Origin: Nostoc sp. CHAB 5824
GTDB lineage: Bacteria; Cyanobacteriota; Cyanobacteriia; Cyanobacteriales; Nostocaceae
Reading direction: 5' to 3'
NCBI RefSeq assembly: GCF_020829665.1
Contig: NZ_JAIVFT010000020.1
Span: forward strand, 95,023-159,022
DNA: 64,000 bases
The notes beneath the pieces are model-generated. The model saw nothing but the letters and a program-made list of their open reading frames with translations. It made no database searches and was not told the origin of the DNA. The translations under genes and the position numbers were made by a program. Shown here piece by piece: positions 17,720 through 26,632 of the stretch; position 1 is the first letter of the stretch, and each line of letters opens with the position of its first letter.

Positions 17720-18604
17720 ATGGGGGAGAAACATCTGATATCTGGTTTACAACTTTGGCAGTGGCGCAATACTGCTCTTCAAGCAGCGATCGCCACTGAT
17801 GTCCCGCCTGCCGAGGTAGATTGGCTGCTCCTAGAAGTTGCTGGGTTAGACCGCTTGGCACTGCGTTTGGAGTCTTTTAAAAACTGGCCGCACATTCAGC
17901 TGCAATTGCCTCTAGAAGAGTTAGATTATCTGTGGCAGAGGCGATTAAATGACCGCTTACCAGTGCAGTATATAGCGGGAGTTACACCTTGGCGTAACTT
18001 TCAAATTGCAGTGTCAAGTGCGGTTTTGATTCCCAGACCAGAGACAGAATGCTTAATTGATTTAGCTTTAGCATCTGCCAGTAATGCTTCAGGACACTGG
18101 GCTGATTTAGGCACTGGGAGTGGAGCGATCGCTTTGGGACTAGCAGATGTGTTGCCAGCAACAATTCATGCAGTAGATTACAGTTTAGAAGCTCTGGCGA
18201 TCGCCCAAACCAACGCCCATAGTTTAGGTTTTGCTGACCGGATTAAATTTTATCAAGGTTCCTGGTGGGAGCCACTGACATTGTTAAAAGGTCAGTTCAG
18301 TGGTATGGTATCTAATCCCCCTTACATACCCACCAGTACCTTACTTACCCTGCAACCAGAAGTAGTTAACCATGAACCTCATCTAGCTTTGGATGGTGGC
18401 ACTGATGGCTTAGATTGCATTCGCCATTTGATAGAAATTTCTCCTAAGTATTTGCAACCTGGCGGCGTGTGGTTAATTGAGATGATGGCAGGACAGGCGG
18501 ATGCAGTGCGAGAACTTTTACAAAATCAAGGTAGCTATTGTAAAATTCAAGTTCACGCTGATTTAGCTGGAATTGAACGTTTTGCTGTAGCTTATAAAAG
18601 TTAG
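17720..18604 (+). CDS. prmC: Release factor glutamine methyltransferase PrmC
   Basis: 294 residues. Methylates the GGQ glutamine of release factors RF1 and RF2 using S-adenosylmethionine. An N-terminal helical domain (residues 1-90) is followed by the Rossmann methyltransferase with IPRPETECLIDLAL, the SAM loop DLGTGSGAIALGLA and the active-site NPPYIP motif (about residue 195). The last part, GLDCIRHLIEISPKYLQPGG, is typical. Pairs with tsaC downstream, a common neighbourhood. Ends before a dispersed palindrome. Confidence 0.95.
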   Translation: MGEKHLISGLQLWQWRNTALQAAIATDVPPAEVDWLLLEVAGLDRLALRLESFKNWPHIQLQLPLEELDYLWQRRLNDRLPVQYIAGVTPWRNFQIAVSSAVLIPRPETECLIDLALASASNASGHWADLGTGSGAIALGLADVLPATIHAVDYSLEALAIAQTNAHSLGFADRIKFYQGSWWEPLTLLKGQFSGMVSNPPYIPTSTLLTLQPEVVNHEPHLALDGGTDGLDCIRHLIEISPKYLQPGGVWLIEMMAGQADAVRELLQNQGSYCKIQVHADLAGIERFAVAYKS

Positions 18605-18642
18605 GAGTGATGAGTTATGACAATTCCTCACTTTTAACTTTT

Positions 18643-18670
18643 GTACAGACGCGATTAATCGCGTCTGTAC
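18643..18670. repeat. Dispersed palindrome, full-length copy 3
   Basis: Perfect 28-base palindrome: GTACAGACGCGATT followed by its exact reverse complement. It lies between prmC and tsaC, 16 bases before the tsaC start. It is the longest of five copies in the window and serves as the reference. Confidence 0.9.
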
Positions 18671-18686
18671 TCCTAACTTTGTAAAC

Positions 18687-19295
18687 ATGACACAAGTTTC
18701 TCTAACAAATCTGATAGCTGGCGCACGCACTGGGCTTTTGGTGAGCTTTCCCACGGATACTGTTCCTGCACTTGCAGCTATACCAGAAAAAGCAGCATTA
18801 ATTTTTGCGGCGAAGCAACGCAGTCAAGACAAACCTTTGATTTTGATGGCTGCTAGTGCTGAAGATTTGTGGCTGTATGTTAAAGGTAGTGAGAAGGAAT
18901 ATAAAGTTTGGCAAGAACTAACAGATAAATATTGGCCAGGAGGGCTGACATTAGTTTTACCAGCTTCAGATCGCGTGCCAAAAGTTATGAACCCTATTGA
19001 TCCCACAACAATTGGCATCCGAGTACCAAACAGTGCGATCGCTCAAACTATTTTGGCGCAAACAGGCCCTCTTGCTACTACTAGCGCCAATTTTTCTGGT
19101 CAGCCTCCTTTGCAAACAATGGTAGAAATTGAGACTCAGTTTCCCAAGGTTCTGACTCTAGCAACGACAGAATATCACGGTGAAATACCAGGAGTGGGTG
19201 TACCTTCCACCGTTGCTAAATGGACAGGAATAAATTGGCAGATTTTGCGGCAAGGTGCGATAAAGTTAGATATTTCAAGTGATAAGCAAATATAG
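18687..19295 (+). CDS. tsaC: Threonylcarbamoyl-AMP synthase
   Basis: 202-residue YrdC/Sua5 family protein that makes threonylcarbamoyl-AMP from threonine, bicarbonate and ATP for t6A formation. Diagnostic features: LVSFPTDTVPALAAIPE near the N-terminus, AAKQRSQDKPLILM, the WPGGLTLVLPAS motif (about residues 89-100) and IGIRVPNSAIAQTIL, then TTSANFSGQPP. It is the short YrdC form without the Sua5 C-terminal domain. Works upstream of TsaD (11899). Confidence 0.92.
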   Translation: MTQVSLTNLIAGARTGLLVSFPTDTVPALAAIPEKAALIFAAKQRSQDKPLILMAASAEDLWLYVKGSEKEYKVWQELTDKYWPGGLTLVLPASDRVPKVMNPIDPTTIGIRVPNSAIAQTILAQTGPLATTSANFSGQPPLQTMVEIETQFPKVLTLATTEYHGEIPGVGVPSTVAKWTGINWQILRQGAIKLDISSDKQI

Positions 19296-19393
19296 GTCGC
19301 TATAATGTTGTTTTCGTGGTTTTAACAGCTGAACAATTCGGAACTTTAGTTTGCGCTGTTGTGGTCAATTAACAAGTTAATAATTGCCAGATT

Positions 19394-20314
19394 ATGAATT
19401 GGAGCAACTGGATATATCTAGGAGCAGGAATAGCACTAGGTATGGTTTTCCGTCAGTTATTTGCGCGGTCGTCAAATGTTTCATCTAGCTCGTCTCCAGT
19501 AGCGCCATTAGATCAACAGGATATGCCACCAATAGCGCAACAGCTACAGCAAACTCAGCTGGCATACCAAATGGCAAGGGAAATGAGCCAGTTTAAAGCT
19601 GGTTTTTTGGCGCGGACTACCCATGAATTGCGATCGCCTCTCAGTGGTCTGATAGGCTTGCATCAGTTAATTTTGTCGGATCTGTGTGAAGACCCCGCTG
19701 AAGAGCGAGAATTTATTGCCCAAGCTCACGAGCGAACGCTGAAGCTACTCAAGCTGATGGATGAAATTCTCAGTGTTGCCAGAACAGAACACGGTACTAA
19801 TAAATTAGATATTCAGCCCAGACCGTTAGCCCAAGTTTTAGAAGAGGTTCATAATTTAACTTATATGCTGGCGGCCAATCGCAATTTTCCCTTGCAATTG
19901 TTACCCGCCGACCCAGAAATTTATGTTTTGGTAGATTACCTCTGGCTCCGCCAAATATTGATAAGTTTAATAGACACTGCCATTACTCAAATGCAGGAAG
20001 GCAGCATCTGTATTTCCAGTAGCACTGTACCTACAAATAATTTTGCAAATATTTGGCTGGATGTACCAACTCATGCTATATCCTGGAGCGAGCCGATTAA
20101 TTTGATTAAATCTGAAGATCATTTGACGCAGATTGACCAAGGAAACGCTGCTCTTTCTCCAGGAATGAGGCTATTAATTAATCAGACTCTGGTGGAAGTT
20201 ATGGGAGGAAAGTTAGAAATCCTGCCCTCAACTATTGCCCAGGAACCACATCAACAGGTTACCAGGCTACAAATCTCTATCCCCCTAGTGATTCCTGAAG
20301 CTGAACTTCTGTAG
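19394..20314 (+). CDS. Histidine-kinase-like protein with degenerate ATPase half
   Basis: 306 residues. A membrane-proximal hydrophobic start (WIYLGAGIALGMVFRQLF) is followed by a HisKA helix pair with the phospho-acceptor box RTTHELRSPLSGLIG (His about residue 78). The region where the HATPase domain should be is present in length but its boxes are eroded: the N-box reads LRQILISLIDTAI with Asp in place of Asn, and no D.G.G or G.GLG box can be found. It is therefore probably not an active kinase; a role as scaffold or phosphotransfer partner is an inference. Its 3' end overlaps the convergent GNAT gene by 38 bases. Confidence 0.75.
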   Translation: MNWSNWIYLGAGIALGMVFRQLFARSSNVSSSSSPVAPLDQQDMPPIAQQLQQTQLAYQMAREMSQFKAGFLARTTHELRSPLSGLIGLHQLILSDLCEDPAEEREFIAQAHERTLKLLKLMDEILSVARTEHGTNKLDIQPRPLAQVLEEVHNLTYMLAANRNFPLQLLPADPEIYVLVDYLWLRQILISLIDTAITQMQEGSICISSSTVPTNNFANIWLDVPTHAISWSEPINLIKSEDHLTQIDQGNAALSPGMRLLINQTLVEVMGGKLEILPSTIAQEPHQQVTRLQISIPLVIPEAELL

Positions 20315-20747
20315 TAGGAACAAAAGCAGGGTTAGTTAGGTTGTGTAGCACCATCGTAGTGGTGGTGTTGGGTTTAAAACCAATCTTTTCGTAGAAACCC
20401 TGCTGGTGAGTAGTCATCAGGTAAACGCGCTCAACCCGCCTCATGCGGGGATGACTCAAAACGGTTTCTACTAAATTGCTTCCCAATCCACTACTTTGAT
20501 ATTCTGGATGAATCACAACATCCCAAATTGTGGCGCGATATATACCATCAGATGTTGCTCTAGCAAAGCCAATTAGTCGATCGCGATCGTAGACGCAAAT
20601 CACTGGCTCACTGTTGGCAATGACTATACCTAAATTTTCAATACTGCGACCTTTTGCCCAGAAAGCTGAAATATTTAACAGTTCTTGGAGTTGGTAAAGG
20701 TCAATTTCAGACTTGCGCTCGCTAAATTGAATCTGAGACTCGGTCAT
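20277..20747 (-). CDS. GNAT-family N-acetyltransferase, short paralogue
   Basis: 156 residues with LIGFARATSDGIYRATIWDVVIHP, the acetyl-CoA loop QSSGLGSNLVETVL and FYEKIGFKPN. Related in sequence to the GNAT at 15356 but without its N-terminal extension. The C-terminus, VPTTEVQLQESLGG, is encoded by DNA that overlaps the end of the kinase-like gene on the other strand. Substrate unknown. Confidence 0.85.
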   Translation of the reverse strand: MTESQIQFSERKSEIDLYQLQELLNISAFWAKGRSIENLGIVIANSEPVICVYDRDRLIGFARATSDGIYRATIWDVVIHPEYQSSGLGSNLVETVLSHPRMRRVERVYLMTTHQQGFYEKIGFKPNTTTTMVLHNLTNPAFVPTTEVQLQESLGG

Positions 20748-20864
20748 ATATGGTATCGACTTTTGGCAATATCTTTGTATGGTTAAGTCATATTTTGCTA
20801 GAAATTACTGTACGTGTACATATATATGCAACGAGAAAAAAAGTTTAATCATCTATCCCAATAT

Positions 20865-21278
20865 TTAATGACAAACCCACTTCCATAGAGGATGAGTTGG
20901 CCCCTGCTGACGTATCCGATAAACTTGTTTTTCTAAACGTTGTTTTTCCTGCTGTGGTAGTCCGAGTAGAATATTCCGACTTTGCCAAACTAAAACAGCA
21001 GCAGTCATCCCAATACAAAAGGCTAAACCGAAGGTAGACAGTGGATGATAAAAGAGTCCATATCGCACTGCTACCCAGGTAAAATATTGTTGCCACAGAG
21101 AAATTTCTGCACGTAAACCCCACAAGCTAACAGGTGCAATGGTAAACCATAAACAGCCGACAAACAGCCACCTGCCATATATTGTCAGCTGGTATAGCTT
21201 TTGAACTTGTTGAGCAAACGATGGGTCAAATTTCTCAAAGTCTGGGACAGTAGTTAATGGTTCTTCTGGTTGATCCAT
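20865..21278 (-). CDS. Conserved membrane protein of unknown function
   Basis: From ATG 21278 the protein has 137 residues; the frame is open to 21344. Two hydrophobic segments (WLFVGCLWFTIAPVSLWGLR and TFGLAFCIGMTAAVLVWQSR) flank a short polar loop, and a basic C-terminal tail follows (QEKQRLEKQVYRIRQQGP). I recognise it only as a cyanobacterial hypothetical. Immediately follows secF on the same strand, so possible membership of the secDF transcript. Confidence 0.6.
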   Translation of the reverse strand: MDQPEEPLTTVPDFEKFDPSFAQQVQKLYQLTIYGRWLFVGCLWFTIAPVSLWGLRAEISLWQQYFTWVAVRYGLFYHPLSTFGLAFCIGMTAAVLVWQSRNILLGLPQQEKQRLEKQVYRIRQQGPTHPLWKWVCH

Positions 21279-21350
21279 AGGGGAATAAAATACCAAAGCA
21301 TAGGTGAGCAATTGAAAATGCTTTAACCTAATTGTGAAATGCACAGAAGT

Positions 21351-22340
21351 TTAACTATCCTGGGAACTGGCAGATGTATCAATCGGTTCAGCGCTGTTTA
21401 CTACCTGGGATTGACTCCTGCGCTCTCGCCACCAAGTAAGGAGAGTACTGGCGATGAAAATACTCGAATAAGCTCCCATCGTGAAGCCAATAATCAAAGC
21501 TAAAGAAAAGTTTCTCAGTGTTTCTCCGCCAAATAGAAAGATAGCAGATAAGGTCAACAACACGGTTAAGGTAGTGTTGATTGATCTTGTCAAGGTTTGG
21601 TTAACGGCATCATCCACAATCTCGGCAATCGGGCGTTCAGGATTGATTTTAATAGTTTCCCGAATGCGGTCGTAAATCACCACTGTGTCGTTGACTGAGA
21701 AACCTGTGATGGTAAGTAAGGCAACGATAAAAAGGCTATCTACTTCGATACCCGCCACCAAACCCAAAATTGAAAAAGCCCCTACCGTGATCAAGATATC
21801 GTGCAATAGGGCAACGATCGCAAACACGGCATAATCTAACTGGAAGCGGAAGCTCATATAGATAGTAATACCGATGAAGGAAACTATCAGAGCTAATATC
21901 CCAGACCTCAACAGTTCATTTCCCAAGGTAGGCCCAACGGAATCAATTTGATTTTTTTGCGGATCAAAAACACCAATTTGTTCGCTTAAAGCATTTTGCA
22001 AGTTGGTGCGCTGATCGACACCCAAATCTTTTGACCGAATTAATACACCATTTTCTGCCCCATTTTCCGAGATAAGTTGGATGCTGCTATCACCCAGTCC
22101 CTGCGCTTTTGCTACTTCCCGGACAGCGTTGATATCAATTGGTTTGTCGCAATTGCCTGGTTTGGTGCAATCTCGAACAAATTGTAACCGTGTACCACCG
22201 ATAAAATCTAAACCTGGGCGTAAGGGTGCGCGAATATTGGGTTGTTGCCAAGAAATCACCATTGAGATGATACCGCCGAGGATGATAACAGCAGAAATAC
22301 TCCACCAAAGCGATCGCGATTTGTTTATACTCAGTTTCAT
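21351..22340 (-). CDS. secF: Protein-export membrane protein SecF
   Basis: 329 residues, six predicted membrane helices. N-terminal RPGLDFIGGTRLQF is the SecF signature after helix 1; helix 4-5 motifs (GFSVNDTVVIYDRIRE) and the final transmembrane block are intact. With SecD it uses the proton gradient to pull exported proteins through SecYEG. The start overlaps the secD stop by 4 bases (ATGA), which indicates translational coupling. Confidence 0.96.
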   Translation of the reverse strand: MKLSINKSRSLWWSISAVIILGGIISMVISWQQPNIRAPLRPGLDFIGGTRLQFVRDCTKPGNCDKPIDINAVREVAKAQGLGDSSIQLISENGAENGVLIRSKDLGVDQRTNLQNALSEQIGVFDPQKNQIDSVGPTLGNELLRSGILALIVSFIGITIYMSFRFQLDYAVFAIVALLHDILITVGAFSILGLVAGIEVDSLFIVALLTITGFSVNDTVVIYDRIRETIKINPERPIAEIVDDAVNQTLTRSINTTLTVLLTLSAIFLFGGETLRNFSLALIIGFTMGAYSSIFIASTLLTWWRERRSQSQVVNSAEPIDTSASSQDS

Positions 22341-23770
22341 TGAGCCACCTCTGCCTTCTTCGACGCTGGCAGGTTTGGACAGAAAAGTTCTGTCTTCCGC
22401 AAAGAGGGAATTGAAATTGCCAAAAACAGTAATGTCCGACTACAGGTAATTGCGCTAAACATACTCACAGCCACCCCCAAAGCTAAGGTCAGTGCAAAGC
22501 CTTTGACTAAACCAGACCCCAGCCAAAACAGGGCAGCACAAGCAATCCATGTCGTGACGTTGCTATCTAAAATACTAGAAAATGCTCGGTAAAAACCAGA
22601 TTCCACAGAACGATACAAAGATTTACCAGCCCGCAATTCTTCCCGCGTCCGTTCAAAAATTAGCACGTTGGCATCAACCGCCATACCAATACTGAGGATA
22701 AAACCCGCAATTCCCGGCAAAGTTAGGGTGACACCCAATAAAGCAAAGGTTGACCAAGTTAAAAGGGAGTAGATCACTAGTGACACATCCGCAATTAGTC
22801 CTGGTAATCGATAGTAAAACACCATGAATATTAATACTAATGTTAGACCACCAACTCCAGCATAAATACTGCTTTGAATGCTATCTTTACCCAAAGTTGC
22901 CCCTACTGTCCGCCTTTCTGCAATTTCTACTGGTACGGGTAATGCACCACCACGTAGCTGCACGCCTAAATCATTGGCTTGTTGTGCGGTAAACCGTCCT
23001 GTAATTATGGCAGAGCCACCACTAATACCTGCGGTAGCAAATTCTATACCTACGGTAGGAGCGCTGATCAGTTCATTGTCCAGAAAAACACCAATGCTAC
23101 GCCCAGTACCGGCAAGATTTTTTGTCAAATTGGCAAACAGTTGGCCACCCTGTTGGTCGAAGCGAATGGCAACATGCCAGTTGTTACCTTGACTGGGTTC
23201 ACCATAGGCATCCTTGAGGTATTTGCCAATTAGCGGTGGATTGGTGCTTTCAAACAATTCAGCGATCGCTTGATTATTTTTTTGCAAATCTTCTTGATTC
23301 TTGGCAATTGCTGCTTTATCTGTACTCTTTCTCAACTCTTCTTGCTTGGCTTTCAATTCGGCTCTAGATGCTTGAAAAGCAAACAGTTGGGTCTCTGTAT
23401 TCGGCTTTTGGGTGCGAAATTCTAACTGCGCCGTACCCCCTAGCACCCGTTCGGCTTGCTCTGGGTCATTAACTCCTGGTAGTTGCACCAATATTTTATC
23501 TGCGCCGACTGTTTGGATCAGTGGCTCAGAAACACCCAGACCATTAATCCGACCTTCGACAACTTTCTTCACACCTTCCAATTCTCGTTCGGTGATTTTG
23601 GGAATATCCGCTGATGGTTTCACCTGAATTGTTAGCTGTGAGCCTCCGCGCAAGTCCAGCCCAAGAGGTATCGGAATTGTGGCAATCACCGTAATAGCGG
23701 CGATTATCAGGACTAAAATCAAAATTAATAGCGATCGCTGTCTTTGCATACCATAACTCGCAACTGACAA
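22337..23770 (-). CDS. secD: Protein-export membrane protein SecD
   Basis: 477 residues. PLGLDLRGGSQLTIQVKP (about residues 31-48) is the D1 motif, followed by the large periplasmic/lumenal P1 domain with GRINGLGVSEP and GGTAQLEFRTQ. The RND-type transmembrane half has the D4 motif GMAVDANVLIFERTREEL. A charged helical insert (ASRAELKAKQEELRKSTDKAA) in the P1 domain is longer than in E. coli and is typical of cyanobacteria as far as I know. First gene of the secD-secF pair. Confidence 0.96.
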   Translation of the reverse strand: MSVASYGMQRQRSLLILILVLIIAAITVIATIPIPLGLDLRGGSQLTIQVKPSADIPKITERELEGVKKVVEGRINGLGVSEPLIQTVGADKILVQLPGVNDPEQAERVLGGTAQLEFRTQKPNTETQLFAFQASRAELKAKQEELRKSTDKAAIAKNQEDLQKNNQAIAELFESTNPPLIGKYLKDAYGEPSQGNNWHVAIRFDQQGGQLFANLTKNLAGTGRSIGVFLDNELISAPTVGIEFATAGISGGSAIITGRFTAQQANDLGVQLRGGALPVPVEIAERRTVGATLGKDSIQSSIYAGVGGLTLVLIFMVFYYRLPGLIADVSLVIYSLLTWSTFALLGVTLTLPGIAGFILSIGMAVDANVLIFERTREELRAGKSLYRSVESGFYRAFSSILDSNVTTWIACAALFWLGSGLVKGFALTLALGVAVSMFSAITCSRTLLFLAISIPSLRKTELFCPNLPASKKAEVAQ

Positions 23771-23812
23771 AGGCTATAATAGCGCTCTTTTGAGGAGTTA
23801 TGAGCAAGTAAT

Positions 23813-23892
23813 GGGTGCTGGGGATCAGGGATTGGGGATTGGGCATTGGGTATGGGTTATTCTCCTTGTACCCAGTCCCCACTTCCCAGTCT
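23813..23892. repeat. GGGGATT/GGGCATT heptamer cluster
   Basis: Degenerate G-rich heptamers (GGGGATTGGGCATTGGG) followed by complementary CCCAGTCCCC units between pdhB and secD, able to form a long imperfect hairpin. Confidence 0.6.
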
Positions 23893-24876
23893 CTAGACTC
23901 GCAACGCTACCATTTTTTCCACAGCTTCCACGATTTGCTCTGGTTGGATGATTGTTAGTCGTTCCAGATTGCCGTTGTAAGGTGTGGGGATATCTTGGGA
24001 AGAAAGCCGCAGTACTGGCGCATCTAATTCATCAAATAAGCGATCGTTAATTGAAGCAATGACTTCTGCTCCAATGCCCGCAGTTCGCATAGATTCTTCT
24101 ACCACAATGACTTTATGAGTTTTACGTACTGATGCACCAATAGTATCAAAATCTAATGGCTTGAGCGAGATTAAGTCGATAACTTCTGGATCATAACCTT
24201 CTTTTTCCAAAGTTTTTACCGCTTGCAGCACATGATGCCGCATCCGCGAGTAAGTGATAATTGTGACATCTTTTCCTTGACGCACAACTTCTGCTTTATC
24301 TAGGGGTAGTAAATATTCTTCTTCTGGTAAATCTTCTTTCAAGTTGTAAAGCAGAACGTGTTCAAAGAACAACACGGGATTATCATCGCGGATAGCGGAT
24401 TTCAGTAGTCCTTTAGCGTTTCTTGGTGTGGAGCAGGCAACAATCTTCAACCCTGGCACAGCTTGGAAGTAGGTTTCTAATCGTTGGGAATGTTCTGCGC
24501 CTAGCTGCCGTCCCACTCCTCCAGGGCCGCGAATTACCATCGGAATTTTAAAATTACCGCCAGAAGTATAGCGCAGCATCCCGGCGTTATTGGATATTTG
24601 GTTGAAGGCGAGCAGTAAAAAGCCCATATTCATGCCTTCGATTATGGGACGTAGCCCAGTCATAGCTGCTCCCACTGCCATGCCGGTAAAGCTATTTTCG
24701 GCGATGGGGGTGTCTAAAATCCGGAGTTCGCCATATTTCTGGTACAGGTCTTTGGTAACTTTATAGGAACCGCCGTAGTGTCCTACGTCTTCACCGAGAA
24801 CGAATACGCTGGAGTCACGTGCCATTTCTTCATCAATGGCTTCCCGTAAGGCGTTGAAGAATAGTGTTTCTGCCAT
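23893..24876 (-). CDS. pdhB: Pyruvate dehydrogenase E1 component, beta subunit
   Basis: 327 residues. Transketolase-like E1 beta that, with E1 alpha, converts pyruvate to an acetyl group on the E2 lipoyl domain. Family motifs: FVLGEDVGHYGGSYKVTKDL (about residues 25-44), RILDTPIAENSFTGMAVGAA, GAEHSQRLETYF and the C-terminal domain KTHKVIVVEESMRTAGIGAE. No other dehydrogenase subunit gene is adjacent, as usual in cyanobacteria. It precedes secD on the same strand with a repeat-filled gap. Confidence 0.95.
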   Translation of the reverse strand: MAETLFFNALREAIDEEMARDSSVFVLGEDVGHYGGSYKVTKDLYQKYGELRILDTPIAENSFTGMAVGAAMTGLRPIIEGMNMGFLLLAFNQISNNAGMLRYTSGGNFKIPMVIRGPGGVGRQLGAEHSQRLETYFQAVPGLKIVACSTPRNAKGLLKSAIRDDNPVLFFEHVLLYNLKEDLPEEEYLLPLDKAEVVRQGKDVTIITYSRMRHHVLQAVKTLEKEGYDPEVIDLISLKPLDFDTIGASVRKTHKVIVVEESMRTAGIGAEVIASINDRLFDELDAPVLRLSSQDIPTPYNGNLERLTIIQPEQIVEAVEKMVALRV

Positions 24877-25224
24877 TTAGACCTTTTAGTACGATTATGG
24901 TTTTAGAATTTTATCGTGCTGCTGTCGCAAATACCGTGAGCGATCGCACTAGTTAGAGATCGGATTTTTTAAAGGAATCGCCCCAGACACAGAGAGAAAA
25001 AAGGTAAAAAGGTTTTTTCTAGATTCTTTATTATTTCCCATCTCTTGCGCTGTCTGTTTAATTGCTATTTTGCCCAAGCTGGAAACCACCTTCAAAGTTA
25101 GGCAATTCATATCTCGGAAATCCACGATCAAACAGATGAAGAAACTTGACTGATTTTCTACATATCAGGCGTGAGAAATTTTGGCAACTACTTCAAGCGT
25201 ACATTTGATTCAGATGCAAAGTAT
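24877..25224. other. Intergenic region between pdhB and a gene relic
   Basis: About 350 bases with no supported gene. A minus-strand 60-codon frame (24949-25131) has no ribosome site and no recognisable family. It contains the pdhB promoter. Confidence 0.45.
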
Positions 25225-25455
25225 CTAAATATTTTTTTGTGTCATCCTGGGTTCAGTACGTCCGGCTTCCCAGTTGCAAACACTGGTTTCACTGATTGCA
25301 CGCCTAAGTCTCTCCACTAAAGTTCTATTCGCTTGCAAGGTTAGTCAGCGTTTAACTATCAAGCGTCGGATAAACTCACTCTTGCCTGTTTGCTTGTGAG
25401 CTAAGATATCGGCTAGCCGCCGTTCCGTTTTTTCATCCAGTCTGACACTGAACAT
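25225..25455 (-). pseudogene. Ribbon-helix-helix regulator gene with premature stop
   Basis: ATG 25455 opens MFSVRLDEKTERRLADILAH and then QTGKSEFIRRLIVKR, a CopG/Arc-type ribbon-helix-helix DNA-binding domain, stopped by TGA at 25345-25347 after 36 residues. The same frame continues for 40 more codons: LTLQANRTLVERL followed by AISETSVCNWEAGRTEPRMT, which resembles a helix-turn-helix recognition segment of a different regulator type. The stop falls where related proteins, as I recall them, have Trp (TGG). Either a truncated 36-residue repressor or a dead fusion relic. The palindrome just upstream supports past self-regulation. Confidence 0.65.
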
Positions 25456-25467
25456 ACCTTTTATTAC

Positions 25468-25482
25468 ACTTGTAGTACAAGT
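25468..25482. promoter_or_regulatory. Palindromic operator upstream of the RHH gene
   Basis: Perfect inverted repeat ACTTGTA-G-TACAAGT, 12 bases upstream of the start codon of the ribbon-helix-helix gene. Position and symmetry fit an autoregulatory operator for a dimeric repressor; this is an inference. Confidence 0.55.
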
Positions 25483-25651
25483 ATGACAATATTAATCTAG
25501 AAAAAATTCAATTTTGAATTTCTCACTGGCAAAAGCCAAAATACAGTAATCTCACGCTTAGATGCCAAGACACTAAAATTGATTTTTCGCCTTTGCACCT
25601 ATGCGTGAGATTTTTCGATAGCGATAAATTATTACTATTTAATTGTGTAGT

Positions 25652-26632
25652 TTACCGTAACCATCGCGCCGCATCTTTGGCATGGTAGGTCAAAATCAAG
25701 TCAGCGCCAGCGCGTTTAAATCCAGTTAAAGTTTCCATAACCACCCGCTCTTCATCAATCCAACCATTGAGAGCCGCAGCTTTCACCATCGAATACTCAC
25801 CAGAAACATTGTAAGCGGCAACTGGTAAGTTACTCGCTTCCTTCACCCGCCAGATAATGTCCATATATGCCAAGGCTGGCTTAACCATGAGCATATCAGC
25901 ACCTTCAGCAATATCCAATTTAATTTCTTTAATTGCTTCGCGGGCATTACCTGGGTCCATTTGGTAAGTTCTTCTGTCCCCAAATTGCGGTGTCGAGTCG
26001 GCTGCATCCCGAAATGGGCCATAATAACCCGAAGCATACTTAGCAGCATAAGACATAATTGGCGTATCTTGAAATCCGGCTTCATCCAAACCTACACGAA
26101 TTGCTTGGACAAAGCCATCCATCATCCCAGAAGGCGCAATGATATCAGCACCGGCTTTCGCTTGAGAAACGGCCGTTTTTTTCAACAATTCCAGAGTTGG
26201 GTCATTTAAAACTCGTCCCGTTAAATCACCAACTTGTAAATAACCACAATGACCATGACTGGTGTACTCACATAAACAAGTATCAGCGATTACAATTAAA
26301 TCTGGCACTGCTGCTTTTACCGCAGTCGCCGCTTTTTGGACGATACCGCAATCATGCCAAGCGCCAGTGGCATCCAAATCTTTATCAGCTGGAATACCAA
26401 ATAAAATAATAGAAGGAATTCCTAAGTCGTAAACTTCTTTTGCTTCTTCGACAATTTTATCTACTGAAAGTTGGTAGACTCCGGGCATCGATTTTACTTC
26501 GTTAGCGATTCCCTCACCCGGTACAGCAAATAGTGGGTAAATTAAATCGCTTGTTGTCAAAACAGTTTCACGAACCATCCGGCGCAGTTGGGGATGGGTA
26601 CGCAGACGACGGGGGCGATGTGTAGGAAACAT
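25652..26632 (-). CDS. hemB: Porphobilinogen synthase (ALA dehydratase)
   Basis: 326 residues. Condenses two 5-aminolevulinate molecules to porphobilinogen for haem, chlorophyll and bilin synthesis. RPRRLRTHPQLRRMVRET at the N-terminus, metal-ligand region DTCLCEYTSHGHCG (about residues 117-130), Schiff-base lysines in YAAKYASGYYGPFR and MVKPALAYMD. The cysteine-rich site indicates a zinc-using form. Monocistronic as far as visible; a hairpin-bearing stretch lies upstream. Confidence 0.96.
   Translation of the reverse strand: MFPTHRPRRLRTHPQLRRMVRETVLTTSDLIYPLFAVPGEGIANEVKSMPGVYQLSVDKIVEEAKEVYDLGIPSIILFGIPADKDLDATGAWHDCGIVQKAATAVKAAVPDLIVIADTCLCEYTSHGHCGYLQVGDLTGRVLNDPTLELLKKTAVSQAKAGADIIAPSGMMDGFVQAIRVGLDEAGFQDTPIMSYAAKYASGYYGPFRDAADSTPQFGDRRTYQMDPGNAREAIKEIKLDIAEGADMLMVKPALAYMDIIWRVKEASNLPVAAYNVSGEYSMVKAAALNGWIDEERVVMETLTGFKRAGADLILTYHAKDAARWLR

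Noticed and set aside
20811..20822. TGTACGTGTACA upstream of the short GNAT gene as a LexA box
   Set aside because: The first base must be a purine and the right half must be GTWC; it fits neither.
24949..25131. 60-codon minus-strand ORF next to pdhB
   Set aside because: No ribosome site and no family features.
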